From assembly GCF_030412265.1 (NCBI RefSeq), contig NZ_JAUHLN010000005.1:62001-126000 (forward strand): a DNA stretch of 64,000 nt, given 5' to 3'. The notes beneath the pieces are model-generated. The model did no database searches. It saw only the letters and a list, made by a program, of their open reading frames with translations, and was not told the origin of the DNA. The position numbers and the translations under genes are program-made. Shown in pieces: positions 35,718-44,598 of the stretch (its first letter is position 1; each line of letters begins with the position of its first letter). The stretch is from Fictibacillus terranigra (GTDB lineage Bacteria; Bacillota; Bacilli; Bacillales; Fictibacillaceae).

Positions 35718-36851
35718 ATGTTGAACATCCGAAATCGAGTTGAAACATTCAGAAGCTATCTTGAACGTGGGGGCATGGATGCGGCAGTTATTATGCTGCC
35801 CGATCACCAATATTATCTAACTGGTTTTAAAGCACTGATTTATTCGCGTCCTATTTTCCTTATTATAAATAAAGAAAGATCAACGCTTGTTGTTCCTGGT
35901 CTTGAAGAACTCCATGCCGGAAAATCAGCTCACGTAGAAGAAGTCAAGGTCTATTATGAACACCCTGAAGAATCACAAACACAGCATATGAGTTTAGTAG
36001 AATCTGTTGTTAAAGGAAATGCCAAAGGTTCCACGATTGGCCTTGATTTTGCAAACGCACCAACAAGCCTTTATCGAGCATTGACATATTGGGGCTACCA
36101 GGTGAAGGATGTAGGTCAGGAGTTAGTACGGATGCGGTATGTCAAAGAAGAAGAAGAAATTGCCTTGATGAAGAAAGCGGGAGAACTGGTTAACCTCGCA
36201 TTGGAAACCTCATTAAAAGCGTGTGTAGAAAACGTCAGTGAACTCGAGGTGGATGCGAAAGGAAATGCTGCTTTGTACGCAAAAGCATCAAGGGATTATC
36301 CAGGATCCACACTCGATACGATTGTTATGTCGCCTTCAGGAAAAGAACGGACGATTCTTCCCCATGTTTTCTCGAACACGAGACGGTTTCAAATTGGGGA
36401 CGGAGTCATTCATAGCCGGCAAGTTGCACTGAATGGTTTTCGCGCAGAGCTGGAACGAACGATTTTTATAGGAAAGCCGAATGATGAACAGCAAAAGATG
36501 TTTGATCTGGCAACAACAGCTCAGAAAATGGCGCTTGATTTCATAAAGCCAGGAGTTTCCGCTTCAGAGGTGGACCAGGTTGCAAGGAATGTGTTCCAAA
36601 AAGCCGGCGTCGCGGATTATGCCGTTCACCGGACAGGACACGGCCTCGGGATTTCTGCCCACGAAGAGCCTTATATCCGTTTTGACAATGATTTACTCTT
36701 AGAGGAAGGCATGGTATTCTGCATTGAGCCCGGAATCTATATTCCCGGAATTGGTGGCTTTAGACATTCCGATACGGTGGTTTTAAGGAAAAACGGAGCA
36801 GAATTAATCACACATTATCCAACAGCCATTGATAGTTTGACGTTTGCATAA
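35718..36851 (+). CDS. M24-family hydrolase with a degenerate metal site (creatinase-like)
   Basis: A 377-residue pita-bread-fold protein of the aminopeptidase P/creatinase superfamily, with an N-terminal creatinase-N domain (about 1-130) and an M24 domain (about 140-377). Aligned with M24 peptidases, the first metal Asp becomes Ser (VIHSRQVALNGF), the second becomes Glu (ELERT) and the last Glu becomes Ser (GGFRHSDTV), while His (HRTGHGLGI) and Glu (FCIEPGIY) remain. That pattern, with the LERT motif, is like metal-independent creatinase or related amidinohydrolases rather than a peptidase. Co-transcribed with the SSS transporter. It could hydrolyse an imported guanidino or cyclic amidine compound. 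Confidence 0.85.
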   Translation: MLNIRNRVETFRSYLERGGMDAAVIMLPDHQYYLTGFKALIYSRPIFLIINKERSTLVVPGLEELHAGKSAHVEEVKVYYEHPEESQTQHMSLVESVVKGNAKGSTIGLDFANAPTSLYRALTYWGYQVKDVGQELVRMRYVKEEEEIALMKKAGELVNLALETSLKACVENVSELEVDAKGNAALYAKASRDYPGSTLDTIVMSPSGKERTILPHVFSNTRRFQIGDGVIHSRQVALNGFRAELERTIFIGKPNDEQQKMFDLATTAQKMALDFIKPGVSASEVDQVARNVFQKAGVADYAVHRTGHGLGISAHEEPYIRFDNDLLLEEGMVFCIEPGIYIPGIGGFRHSDTVVLRKNGAELITHYPTAIDSLTFA

Positions 36852-36865
36852 TTGAATAAAAATGT

Positions 36866-36898
36866 ATCCCTTCTTACTGATAAGAGGGGATTTTTTTA
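36866..36898 (+). terminator. Intrinsic terminator
   Basis: ATCCCTTCTT pairs with AAGAGGGGAT (10 bp, one G-U) around a 6-base loop, followed by eight T. It ends the marR-symporter-M24 operon. From here to 37380 I see no convincing gene. Confidence 0.85.
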
Positions 36899-37387
36899 TA
36901 TAATTGAAATTGAGTGATCATGGTAATATAATTCTATCCTTTATGTATATATCCCCCTAAAAATAATCTAAGAAGAATGTACTGCTTGTCATCGGAGTTT
37001 ACTAATCATTTTATAATAATTGTTGGAATCAATATATGAGGTAAATGTGTTGCGTGAAACTGCAAGTTGCCCAACGTTTGACTAAGCAACCTTGTCGTTC
37101 TTTTCTATACCGGCAATGGCATATTTAGTTATAAGTCGTTAAGAGGTGACTGCACATTGTTTTTGTACATAAAACGGAAAGGAAGATGGCGTTACAGAGC
37201 ATGTAATTGGTAAATACGAAGCGTTTTCTGAAATCCAAAGCAAACTGTCAAGAAATTTCCAGATAATATAACCGACCAAAAACCATTCCGATAAGGATAT
37301 GGGTTATCAGAATAACACCTCCCCTTTAAACATTTTGTAAACAATAATATTTCAAGTGAACCAAATTAGACAAACTTCATGTATCAA

Positions 37388-37417
37388 TTGACTTAGGATA
37401 TGAAAGATATCTAAAAT
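37388..37417 (+). promoter_or_regulatory. Candidate sigma-A promoter facing the toxin gene
   Basis: TTGACT and TAAAAT with an 18-base spacer. Transcription would run toward the 3' end of the small toxin gene and overlap its terminator, as the antisense antitoxin RNAs of Bacillus type I systems do. Confidence 0.4.
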
Positions 37418-37478
37418 ATCCTTTTTGTTTTCTCCCGGAAATTAATTTTAGTCATTGTGAATCCAATATAAACTGAAT

Positions 37479-37507
37479 AAAAAAACCGTAGGTGTTTACC
37501 ACCTACA
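37479..37507 (-). terminator. Terminator of the toxin mRNA
   Basis: GTAGGTG/CACCTAC 7-bp stem with a 5-base loop; on the minus strand it is followed by GG and seven T. It lies 37 bases after the small toxin stop. Confidence 0.7.
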
Positions 37508-37543
37508 GTCAACTTAAAACTTTTACGTCATTTTATGTTTGGG

Positions 37544-37627
37544 CTATTTTTTTTGGTGATGAGACAATATTGCGACCACTAAACTTGCGAAGGAAATCAT
37601 CAAGACAAGTGTCTGGAATATTGTCAT
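37544..37627 (-). CDS. Putative holin-like / type I toxin peptide
   Basis: A 27-residue peptide with the form MTIFQTLVLMISFASLVV followed by AILSHHQKK. It has one hydrophobic helix and a short basic tail, as in the small holin-like toxins of Bacillus (the TxpA/BsrG class, Hol_Tox-like). The ATG is preceded by GGGGGAGAG at good spacing. A minus-strand terminator follows, and a TATAAT box lies 70 bases upstream (37691-37696). A facing promoter at 37388 could make the antitoxin RNA. Such peptides act in the membrane. Sequence is too short for certainty, but start, ribosome site, hydrophobic profile and terminator agree. Confidence 0.7.
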   Translation of the reverse strand: MTIFQTLVLMISFASLVVAILSHHQKK

Positions 37628-38063
37628 CAAGCTCTCCCCCCTTCTAAGTCGAAGTGTGAAGACTAACGAGCCGATTCTATTGTTGGGGTTTAATTATACA
37701 TGAATTTCTATCTTTAAGATGAATTATGGGAGACATCAACAATTAAATACATTAAATTTGTTACAATAAATTGTTTAAATAAAATAAGCTCAGTACATTC
37801 TCACCCGAAAAAAACCTTCACTAAAAAACGGAATGATAGGCGGAAGTCTCGAACGAACAACGACGTGTTTATTATACATAACGTTTTATTTACATTTTAT
37901 GAGATTAAACGGTGTTATCCCCTACGATATCAACCACAGGGGCTTTAATTCTATTGTATTACAGAAGAATAATGTCAGCCTTAAGTTTTACACACCCACG
38001 AAAAAACTTACCGTTATTAGGTAAGCTTTTCCCATGTTAATTTGAGAGTGAACATCTAAAGTT

Positions 38064-38291
38064 TTATACTGAAACCATCCCATCTTCAACGAGCTGTTTT
38101 TGAAGCTCTTTAATAACAATGTTTGATGGGGTTGTTCCCTTAGCCTCGATTGTGGTGCTTTTCATTGACCTTTTGGCTGCAGTTGTACATGGATAGTATA
38201 CCGAGTGACGGTCTTGAGGAAAAAAAATAAATGGTGGCTTATTCTGAGTTACCTGCTCCTCCGTGCTCACCCTTGCATAGATCGCGATCAT
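38064..38291 (-). pseudogene. Truncated serine recombinase (N-terminal stub)
   Basis: The first 12 or so residues, MIAIYARVSTEEQ, are the unmistakable start of a resolvase/invertase-type serine recombinase, including the catalytic Ser in ARVST. A good GGGAGG site precedes it. After that the reading frame continues for about 60 residues of unrelated sequence and stops at 38064. The catalytic domain is therefore deleted. It marks a lost phage or element near the toxin gene. Confidence 0.7.
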
Positions 38292-38697
38292 TGACACCCT
38301 CCCTTCTGTAATTACCTTTAAGTTAGTAGTAATTTTGGTTGATTACACTATATTCTGGTTCAAACCGATATTCATTTCGTTCCACGGCACTCATTGGCCC
38401 AATGACTCTCCTTAACCAAGTATATAAACATAACAATTAATATTTCACAAATCTGCTGTTAACAATCTTATAATTCATATTTCTTTTCAATCTAGCAAAA
38501 AAAATGCAAGTACGTGCGGGATATTATAGAGCTTGCACTCTGGGATTTGTTCAGGAAGTACAAAACATGAGGAAGAACTGCCCCCTTAACCTCTAAACAA
38601 TGGATAAACCTACCTGTAGTAACACCCTTAATTTGTTTAAATTAGTTTGATAAGATGAATATAGATGGTTTTCCAACGAATCCCATCAACCGTTGTG

Positions 38698-38740
38698 TCC
38701 CTCGTTTAGTCGGATTTCACTAAAAGAGGGATCTTTTTTT
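38698..38740 (+). terminator. Strong intrinsic terminator with no recognised gene
   Basis: TCCCTC-g-TTTAGT pairs with ACTAAA-a-GAGGGA (12 pairs), then seven T. No coding gene is seen on the plus strand in the 400 bases before it, so it may close a small RNA or a lost gene. Confidence 0.65.
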
Positions 38741-38871
38741 ATTATTTTTTAATTTCAACCGATGTTAAATACTTGAGTCATTCATAGTAGCCTACTTTTA
38801 TGTACTTTCATTAGTTCATTGCAAAAATAAACGGCCGTGAAATCGCGTGGTTATGAGGTTTTTGACCAAAT

Positions 38872-38903
38872 AAAAAATGGGTACCAATTTTCAAATCACC
38901 CAT
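38872..38903 (-). terminator. Candidate terminator (minus strand)
   Basis: ATGGGT/ACCCAT 6-bp stem with a 15-base loop and six T on the minus strand, downstream of the lipoprotein gene. Confidence 0.45.
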
Positions 38904-38984
38904 AGGATAGAAATACGGAGAGAACAGACGAAAATGGAAGATGAGGCCCCTTCCGGAAAACGTGCTTTTTCCCTCTCTTTGGCA

Positions 38985-39037
38985 CAAGGCAAAACCCTGA
39001 ATTTAGGCTTATTTGGCCAAATTCAGGGTTTTGCTTG
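38985..39037. repeat. Long inverted repeat (about 19-bp arms)
   Basis: CAAGGCAAAACCCTGAATTT pairs with AAATTCAGGGTTTTGCTTG apart from one bulged G, around a 14-base loop. There is no T-run. It lies 70 bases downstream of the lipoprotein stop and could end its transcript, stabilise it, or be one copy of a dispersed palindromic repeat. Confidence 0.6.
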
Positions 39038-39105
39038 TTTGATGGTTCCGTGAACTACGGGTAGCTTATTTAATGTTGTAACCGGCTGAATATCGTTTTA
39101 GTGTA

Positions 39106-39627
39106 TTACTCAACAAGCTGATCCTCAATAAAATGCATCCGCTTCATGACCTTTCCTTCCTCACTTTTATCATAAACATTGTATTCTTTTTGTGGTTCAG
39201 CATCTGACCAAATGATCGATGCAATGAGATCACGCTTATGGTGTTCCATCCGATCCGTATTCATGTAACTTTCATCAGGCTGCCAGTCTCTTGGCAAATC
39301 GTCACTTTCCCTATAGAAGGATATATAAAAAATCCTGTTTTTGCCTTCTATTACTTTAATTTCACCTTCAACTGGATGATTCTTAATGTATTTTTCAACT
39401 AATTCTTTCAAATCTATTAAATTATTGGGTGGATTCAGAATCATATAATGTTTTTTGAGAGTAGCCACTTCTTCATGCTTTCTACCAACGACCTCTTCTG
39501 TATTGGCAATTTCGAAAATCTTTGTTTCCCCGCTTGATTCCCCCCCATTCTTTGTACATCCAATTAAGTATAATGGAATGAAGAATATACCAAGAATCAA
39601 AACTAAAATTTTTAAATTAACTTTAAT
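39106..39627 (-). CDS. Lipoprotein with probable ATT start, partner of the TSP3 protein
   Basis: Small secreted lipoprotein (about 173 residues). The lipobox is LYLIGC after a hydrophobic stretch. The mature part is acidic and mixed, with KHYMILNPPNNLIDLKELVE, then YIKNHPVEGEIKVI and FYISFYRESDDLPRDW, a pattern seen in small Bacillus lipoproteins of unknown function. No ATG/GTG is available: the only TTG (39600) lies within the signal peptide and has no ribosome site. An ATT at 39627 is 7 bases after GAGGGGG and yields a normal signal peptide (KVNLKILVLILG). It overlaps the stop of the upstream gene by one base, implying coupling. An ATG lost by mutation is the alternative. Confidence 0.7.
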   Translation of the reverse strand: MKVNLKILVLILGIFFIPLYLIGCTKNGGESSGETKIFEIANTEEVVGRKHEEVATLKKHYMILNPPNNLIDLKELVEKYIKNHPVEGEIKVIEGKNRIFYISFYRESDDLPRDWQPDESYMNTDRMEHHKRDLIASIIWSDAEPQKEYNVYDKSEEGKVMKRMHFIEDQLVE

Positions 39628-42416
39628 TACAATTCCCCCTCGAATGGTATATTCATTTCCATTAAAGAAACAAAGGGCTTATATTTGCCATCATATTCAT
39701 CATAATGCTGTAAGACAAACCAGGCACGAAATCCTGCTAAGTTGACATACACCTTCTCCACATCTGGCTGATCTAACCCAAAATGATCATATAAACGAAC
39801 ATGCATGACACCTTTAAAATGATTGTTTTCTACTGAAAAATCTTTTACGGATACGGTATTCCCCCAAGTATCATTTACTGTAATTGTAAGTCCGCCTATA
39901 ATATCACTGTTATTATGAAACACCGGGTAAGAAGCATTATCCTGTATATATTGATAAAATTTATTGGTGTCCTTTGTACTTTTATCATACTGAAGTGCTG
40001 CCAAATTACCTCCATTTTTCTTTAACTCATCAACTAATGCATTTTTGACAAATTCAAAATAGGCTTTTGTTGTCTCATGCTCACTCGCTTTTTTAGTTAA
40101 AGTCTGATTGCGATACGCTGTACCAGTTCCCTCCTCAAAATGATCAATCATATCTAAAACAACATCTTCCATATCTCCCGTAGAAAATATGCTTGTTGAC
40201 ATTGTCTCGAACTCATCAAAGAGAATACCTGGGAAATAAGATTCAAGTAATTGGAATCTAAACATCCAGTTAATGTCAGTCATTTCATCGCCTGTATAAT
40301 CATTTGTTTTCATATCATTAGCTACATTTCCATTTTCATCATAGCCTTCTGGTCTATCTGATTGATAAATTACTAAATCGGATAAATCGGAGTACAACGG
40401 TCTCGAATCCTCCTTATCAAACTTTCCATCTCCGTCACTATCTTTTCGGTCAGGAAAACTGGTTGGAAAGAAACCTTCAAAATGAATAGTAACTCCAAAA
40501 ATGTCTACCGTGAATGTTTTGAATGGACCCATTTCTTGCCCATCGGTTAATCCATCTCCGTCAGTATCTTTCATGTTAGGATTTGAGTAGATTATACCGT
40601 ATGGTGTTTTCATTCCTACAATTTCATAGGTATCGTATAAGCCATCCCCATCTGAATCTTTTGGATCTATCTCTCCATCACCTGAATCATCACTACTAAA
40701 GACAATATCCCTCAACTTATCACTTGCAGCTGGATCGTACTCTCCACCTGTTCTCGTTGCAATATTGCGAAGCAGCGTTTCATTTACACCTTGCTTCCTT
40801 GAGTAGTCTATTTCCCTACTCCAAAGCTCCAACCATTTTGTCTTATCAACAACCATATATTCACTAAGCTGATTAGTTTCCACACTTATTGTATTCTTAC
40901 TTGTATCTAACACAGCGTTAAGGCTTTCAAACATTTCCTCATCTTCATTATACCAAATGATGCCTAAATCATTTTCCAATGTGTCTCCTAGCTGCGTTTC
41001 ATCATAAGTAAGCTTAATGCTTGCTTTATCAACTTCCGATCGAGTATTGATCCTTATAGGAGAACCAATAATACCGTATAAATTAGTTGTTTTATTGACT
41101 TTGTTTGTGCTAATTCTAGTCGTTTTATTAATATTATCCTTTGCACTAAAACTAACTTCTACACTTGTAATTTCTGATTTATCCGGCAATGATTTACGAA
41201 TAGATTGTTCATGGAATTCTTGTGAATCTATGATCTCGTCTTTATCGCTGTCTGCAACATTCGGATTTGTCTTTAAAGCATATTCATCTCCATCACTTAA
41301 CCCATCGCTATCTGTATCATACTTATTAGGTAATGAATCAAACTGATGTACTTCAAATCCGTCAGTTAAACTATCTTGGTCTGAATCTTTTTTAATCAAA
41401 GTTGTTTGATAAACCTGCTCATCTTTATTATTCAGGCCGTCTTCATCGATATCTTCATCTGCATCACTTATGCCATTATGATCTGTATCATATTTTGTTG
41501 GGGAAATAAATGATTTAATCTCATATTCAATATTGTCCTTTAATCCATCACCATCTGTATCCTTTATAAATGGATTCATTCCCTCTAAGAATTCCATTCC
41601 ATCTGTTATAGTGTCACCATCCGTGTCAGAGGTAGAATCAAAGAAGTCTGTGTTAAATGGATAGCCTGCCTTTTCTAGTCCGAATAACACTTGTTTATAT
41701 GCATTTTGATAGGATTTTGATGCAGGGATAGCTAGATCTTTTTCTAGAAACCCATTAGCCTTTTCAGACATTTTCACAGCATTATTCAAATGAGCTTTTA
41801 TTCCTTTGTGATCCGTTTGCTCAGAGATATCCGTTAATATGCCAATAGCATTTTTATTGACAATTTTATCCGATAAATAAAAATTAAAGAGTATATCTGA
41901 AATTAATACTTCAGTTGGTTCATTAAAATCGTTTTTTGATACAACCCCCCATAGACATACTGTTAACCTATGTTTGATTTTTAAGAGCAAATCACTTTTT
42001 AGAACCTCTCCTTTTATATACTCCTCTTGAACTGCCTTTTCATATTGGTTAATCAATTGTTCAAACATATCAAGTTCATTCATATCTTTTTGCTTAAAGT
42101 CTCCGGTTTTATCAAATTCCACAATCAGATTGTCTAGTGCATTAGAATCAAACTTAGCATTCGTATCTTTTATGACTGGTGCGAGACGATTTAATTCATT
42201 TATTGCAACCTTATCATAGATTTTTGCATCTCTGGTATCCTCATAGAATTCATATTCACTTAACCACTGTTTTACATTTTGCTCACTAAAATTCTTATGT
42301 TGTCCTTGATTAGCATGGTTATTACCCTTGGCAACCACTGCTTGCCCAGATCCGCCGAAAACAATTGCAAAGGTCAATAAAAAACTCAACTTACTTTTTA
42401 CTTTATTTTTCATCAT
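39627..42416 (-). CDS. Large secreted protein with thrombospondin type 3 calcium repeats
   Basis: A 929-residue exported protein. Residues 1-29 are a signal peptide (KLSFLLTFAIVFGGSGQAVVA). A helical domain follows (about 35-260). Then about seven calcium-binding repeats of the form DxDxDGLxDxxE (about 265-400; for example DTDGDGLKDNIEYE and DTDSDGLSDGDEYA), a beta domain (about 405-510), and a second set of repeats (about 575-690; DSDGDGLYDTYE, DTDGDGLTDGQE, DSDGDGKFD). The C-terminal 230 residues (ending FGLDQPDVEKVYVNLAGFRA, then WFVLQHYDEYDGKYKPF) look like a DUF3289-type domain. A calcium-stiffened stalk presenting a C-terminal effector or enzyme would fit. The downstream lipoprotein may be its partner. 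Function is unproven. Confidence 0.8.
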   Translation of the reverse strand: MMKNKVKSKLSFLLTFAIVFGGSGQAVVAKGNNHANQGQHKNFSEQNVKQWLSEYEFYEDTRDAKIYDKVAINELNRLAPVIKDTNAKFDSNALDNLIVEFDKTGDFKQKDMNELDMFEQLINQYEKAVQEEYIKGEVLKSDLLLKIKHRLTVCLWGVVSKNDFNEPTEVLISDILFNFYLSDKIVNKNAIGILTDISEQTDHKGIKAHLNNAVKMSEKANGFLEKDLAIPASKSYQNAYKQVLFGLEKAGYPFNTDFFDSTSDTDGDTITDGMEFLEGMNPFIKDTDGDGLKDNIEYEIKSFISPTKYDTDHNGISDADEDIDEDGLNNKDEQVYQTTLIKKDSDQDSLTDGFEVHQFDSLPNKYDTDSDGLSDGDEYALKTNPNVADSDKDEIIDSQEFHEQSIRKSLPDKSEITSVEVSFSAKDNINKTTRISTNKVNKTTNLYGIIGSPIRINTRSEVDKASIKLTYDETQLGDTLENDLGIIWYNEDEEMFESLNAVLDTSKNTISVETNQLSEYMVVDKTKWLELWSREIDYSRKQGVNETLLRNIATRTGGEYDPAASDKLRDIVFSSDDSGDGEIDPKDSDGDGLYDTYEIVGMKTPYGIIYSNPNMKDTDGDGLTDGQEMGPFKTFTVDIFGVTIHFEGFFPTSFPDRKDSDGDGKFDKEDSRPLYSDLSDLVIYQSDRPEGYDENGNVANDMKTNDYTGDEMTDINWMFRFQLLESYFPGILFDEFETMSTSIFSTGDMEDVVLDMIDHFEEGTGTAYRNQTLTKKASEHETTKAYFEFVKNALVDELKKNGGNLAALQYDKSTKDTNKFYQYIQDNASYPVFHNNSDIIGGLTITVNDTWGNTVSVKDFSVENNHFKGVMHVRLYDHFGLDQPDVEKVYVNLAGFRAWFVLQHYDEYDGKYKPFVSLMEMNIPFEGEL

Positions 42417-42869
42417 TAAAGTCTCCTCTATAAAATATTAATTTAACCTATAAAAATATAACTATATAGAGAGAAGTGGTATGCATTTACTCTGGTAGAT
42501 ACTTATAAATATGTTGCCGACTTTTATAACGCAATTTTATTTGGTTTAATGATCGAAGATACGTTACCGTGGTTCCCATCCAAAGAAATATTGTCAAAAT
42601 CCTTGAGTTAATGTCATTAGTTCAACTCCCTCTTATTAATATGGTTTGTGTGGTTGGGATCAGTATGTGTTGCACAATGAATCTCTGCGTAGATTATGAT
42701 GACGTACCCTCCCATGTCTCTTGCCATCTGAGTGTATACATTCCTTCGTTCGGTCTCGTCATAAGGCAGAGGCTAGCGATGCTCCTCTAGGGACTCTAGG
42801 TCGGATGGTGAAAATAGCACTTCTCCGTGTCACCCTATGGTCTAGTGCTTATTAAAAGGGTGAAGGCGT

Positions 42870-43390
42870 TAAGCTGCATCTTCGAGACAAGGAATATCTT
42901 TTATCATTCATTCTGCATCAAACGCTGTTTGCTTTGTGCTTATCCATGTAATACTTTTAGTAACTTACCGCATAGTACAACAATTGTTTGTTGTTTTTTT
43001 ACTTTACGATTATTGCCTCTGGTGGTGTAAAACTCACGCATTCTACGAAAAGCTTTATTGTTTACGCATCATACGCATCATCACTCGGAATAGGAGGGCA
43101 CGTAGCTTCATTCTGCCCGATTTGGAAATACGTTTTTGTCCTTTATGCTGACAGGATGAATCTTCACGTAACGTTAATCCCGCGAGTTTGATGTAGTGGC
43201 GTAGATCGTACCTGAGTAAGATCTTCGATTTCCTGATTTAACTGATGGTAACGGCGGACGTGTGTGCGATTTCATTACGAGCCACTTCCGTCCCTCTGTT
43301 ACAACGATGGAGTTAGCAACGACTTTAATGAGATACACTGGTTTCGGTCTTTGGGGAGATTTGAGCCCTATGCGTCGGGTCATCGTTTAG
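42870..43390 (-). mobile_element. IS110-family transposase remnant
   Basis: Broken translation on the minus strand gives the C-terminal IS116/IS110/IS902 domain: HYIKLAGLTLREDSSCQHKG, then QKRISKSGRMKLRALLFRVM, then NKAFRRMREFYTTRGNNRK and KQQTIVVLCGKLLKVLHG. The pieces are separated by stops and at least one frameshift. The N-terminal RuvC-like domain is not recognisable. IS110 elements lack terminal inverted repeats, so borders cannot be set; 42480-42870 holds no other gene. Clearly inactive. Confidence 0.75.
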
Positions 43391-43395
43391 AAGTA

Positions 43396-44598
43396 AGCTG
43401 ACAGAGGAATTAGTAGGTGTCAAAAACATGATGATTCGCTGGTTCCTGAATTTACTCAAGTGAGTCATTTGGAAAAATGGCTATGGCTGTACTGGAATAG
43501 ACCCCATTTCCGAATGATCTTCTGCAGAAACAACCCGATGAAGAACGTCCATAGGATTAACCATAGCCAATAATTAACTAATTTTTAGTTTAATTTATTT
43601 ATTTTATAATTATAAGGGAATAATTTCCTATATTAGATATTTTTATTTGGATCTTCTGATCTGTGATTTCTTACGATTAAGGTTAAAGAAAAATAATAAA
43701 TAATAACTACGTATCTTATTCATTATCAGTTAACACAATCGTAAATATGAAGTTAGCACAAAACGGCAATCCTATACGATTCAAGAGATTGCCGTATATC
43801 GACTTTGCATGATTTATAATACCGTTGATATTTCAAGATTTTTAGCCTAAAAGGAGTCTGTCAAATGATAAAAAGTACAATTTTTATGCACCCACTTATT
43901 AAATAAAGGCCCGTTTGCGGAACAAAAATTAATTCATCTTTCCTTAAATCGGTACCATAAACGGTTGTTTTGGGATGGATCATTAGAGCTAGTTATAAGA
44001 CTCTTTGCGGAATTTCTATCCCTCAACTCATACCAATAATCAACGTTGCACTATATCTATTTAAATACCTTTATGGTATTAACTCCGGCAACGATCCTTA
44101 CTATCTTTAGGCAATAAAAAGCACCCATAATGGATGCTTTAAAGCATATTACCTTTTCGAATTTGAATAATGGTTAACAATTGCTCGAACCCAAAGATGG
44201 ATTTGTGTACCGAACATATACTACATGGTTTTTAAAGCATAAAACCCTATGAAATCAATACTTTTTAAAAATAAGTGTTTACTAAAACATATCAAAGTTG
44301 GTACTTTGGTGAGTAAAATGTGGCAGTTAGATAGGCAAAATTATATCTAAAATACACGTCCTTCTTGCGCATTATTGTGGAAGATCGTCAAAGTAAATTT
44401 AATGCTGTAGAGTCTAATTTTTGAGTGAATATCTAGTTTGACGCCTCTTATTAAAAATTGAACCCTAAATATCTTCAAAAAAATAATAGAGAAGAAACAA
44501 AAAAAGCTCTAATATTTATTTTCCTGTAACTTAAAATAAACATTCCTCCAATACTATTATTCTGAAATGATAAAAATACAGTATAGGAGATTGATGAA
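43396..44598. other. AT-rich gap without recognisable genes
   Basis: About 1.2 kb with frequent stops in all frames. It contains a 9-bp inverted repeat (ACGGCAATC/GATTGCCGT, 43763-43795) with a short T-run on the minus strand that may be a weak terminator, and a smaller hairpin near 44110-44140 (AAAGCA/TGCTTT). A degenerate segment near 43400-43570 may be older transposase debris. I see no coding gene. Confidence 0.6.

Noticed and set aside
37140-37260. Possible second recombinase fragment on the plus strand
   Set aside because: Only about 18 residues look recombinase-like and there is a stop soon after; too little for a separate feature, so mentioned only with the relic mobile region.
42560-42870. 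Possible left end of the IS110 element and its non-coding RNA region
   Set aside because: The sequence is degenerate and no border or target-site duplication can be defined.
43400-43570. Possible N-terminal transposase debris right of the IS110 remnant
   Set aside because: No frame gives a recognisable IS110 N-terminal motif.
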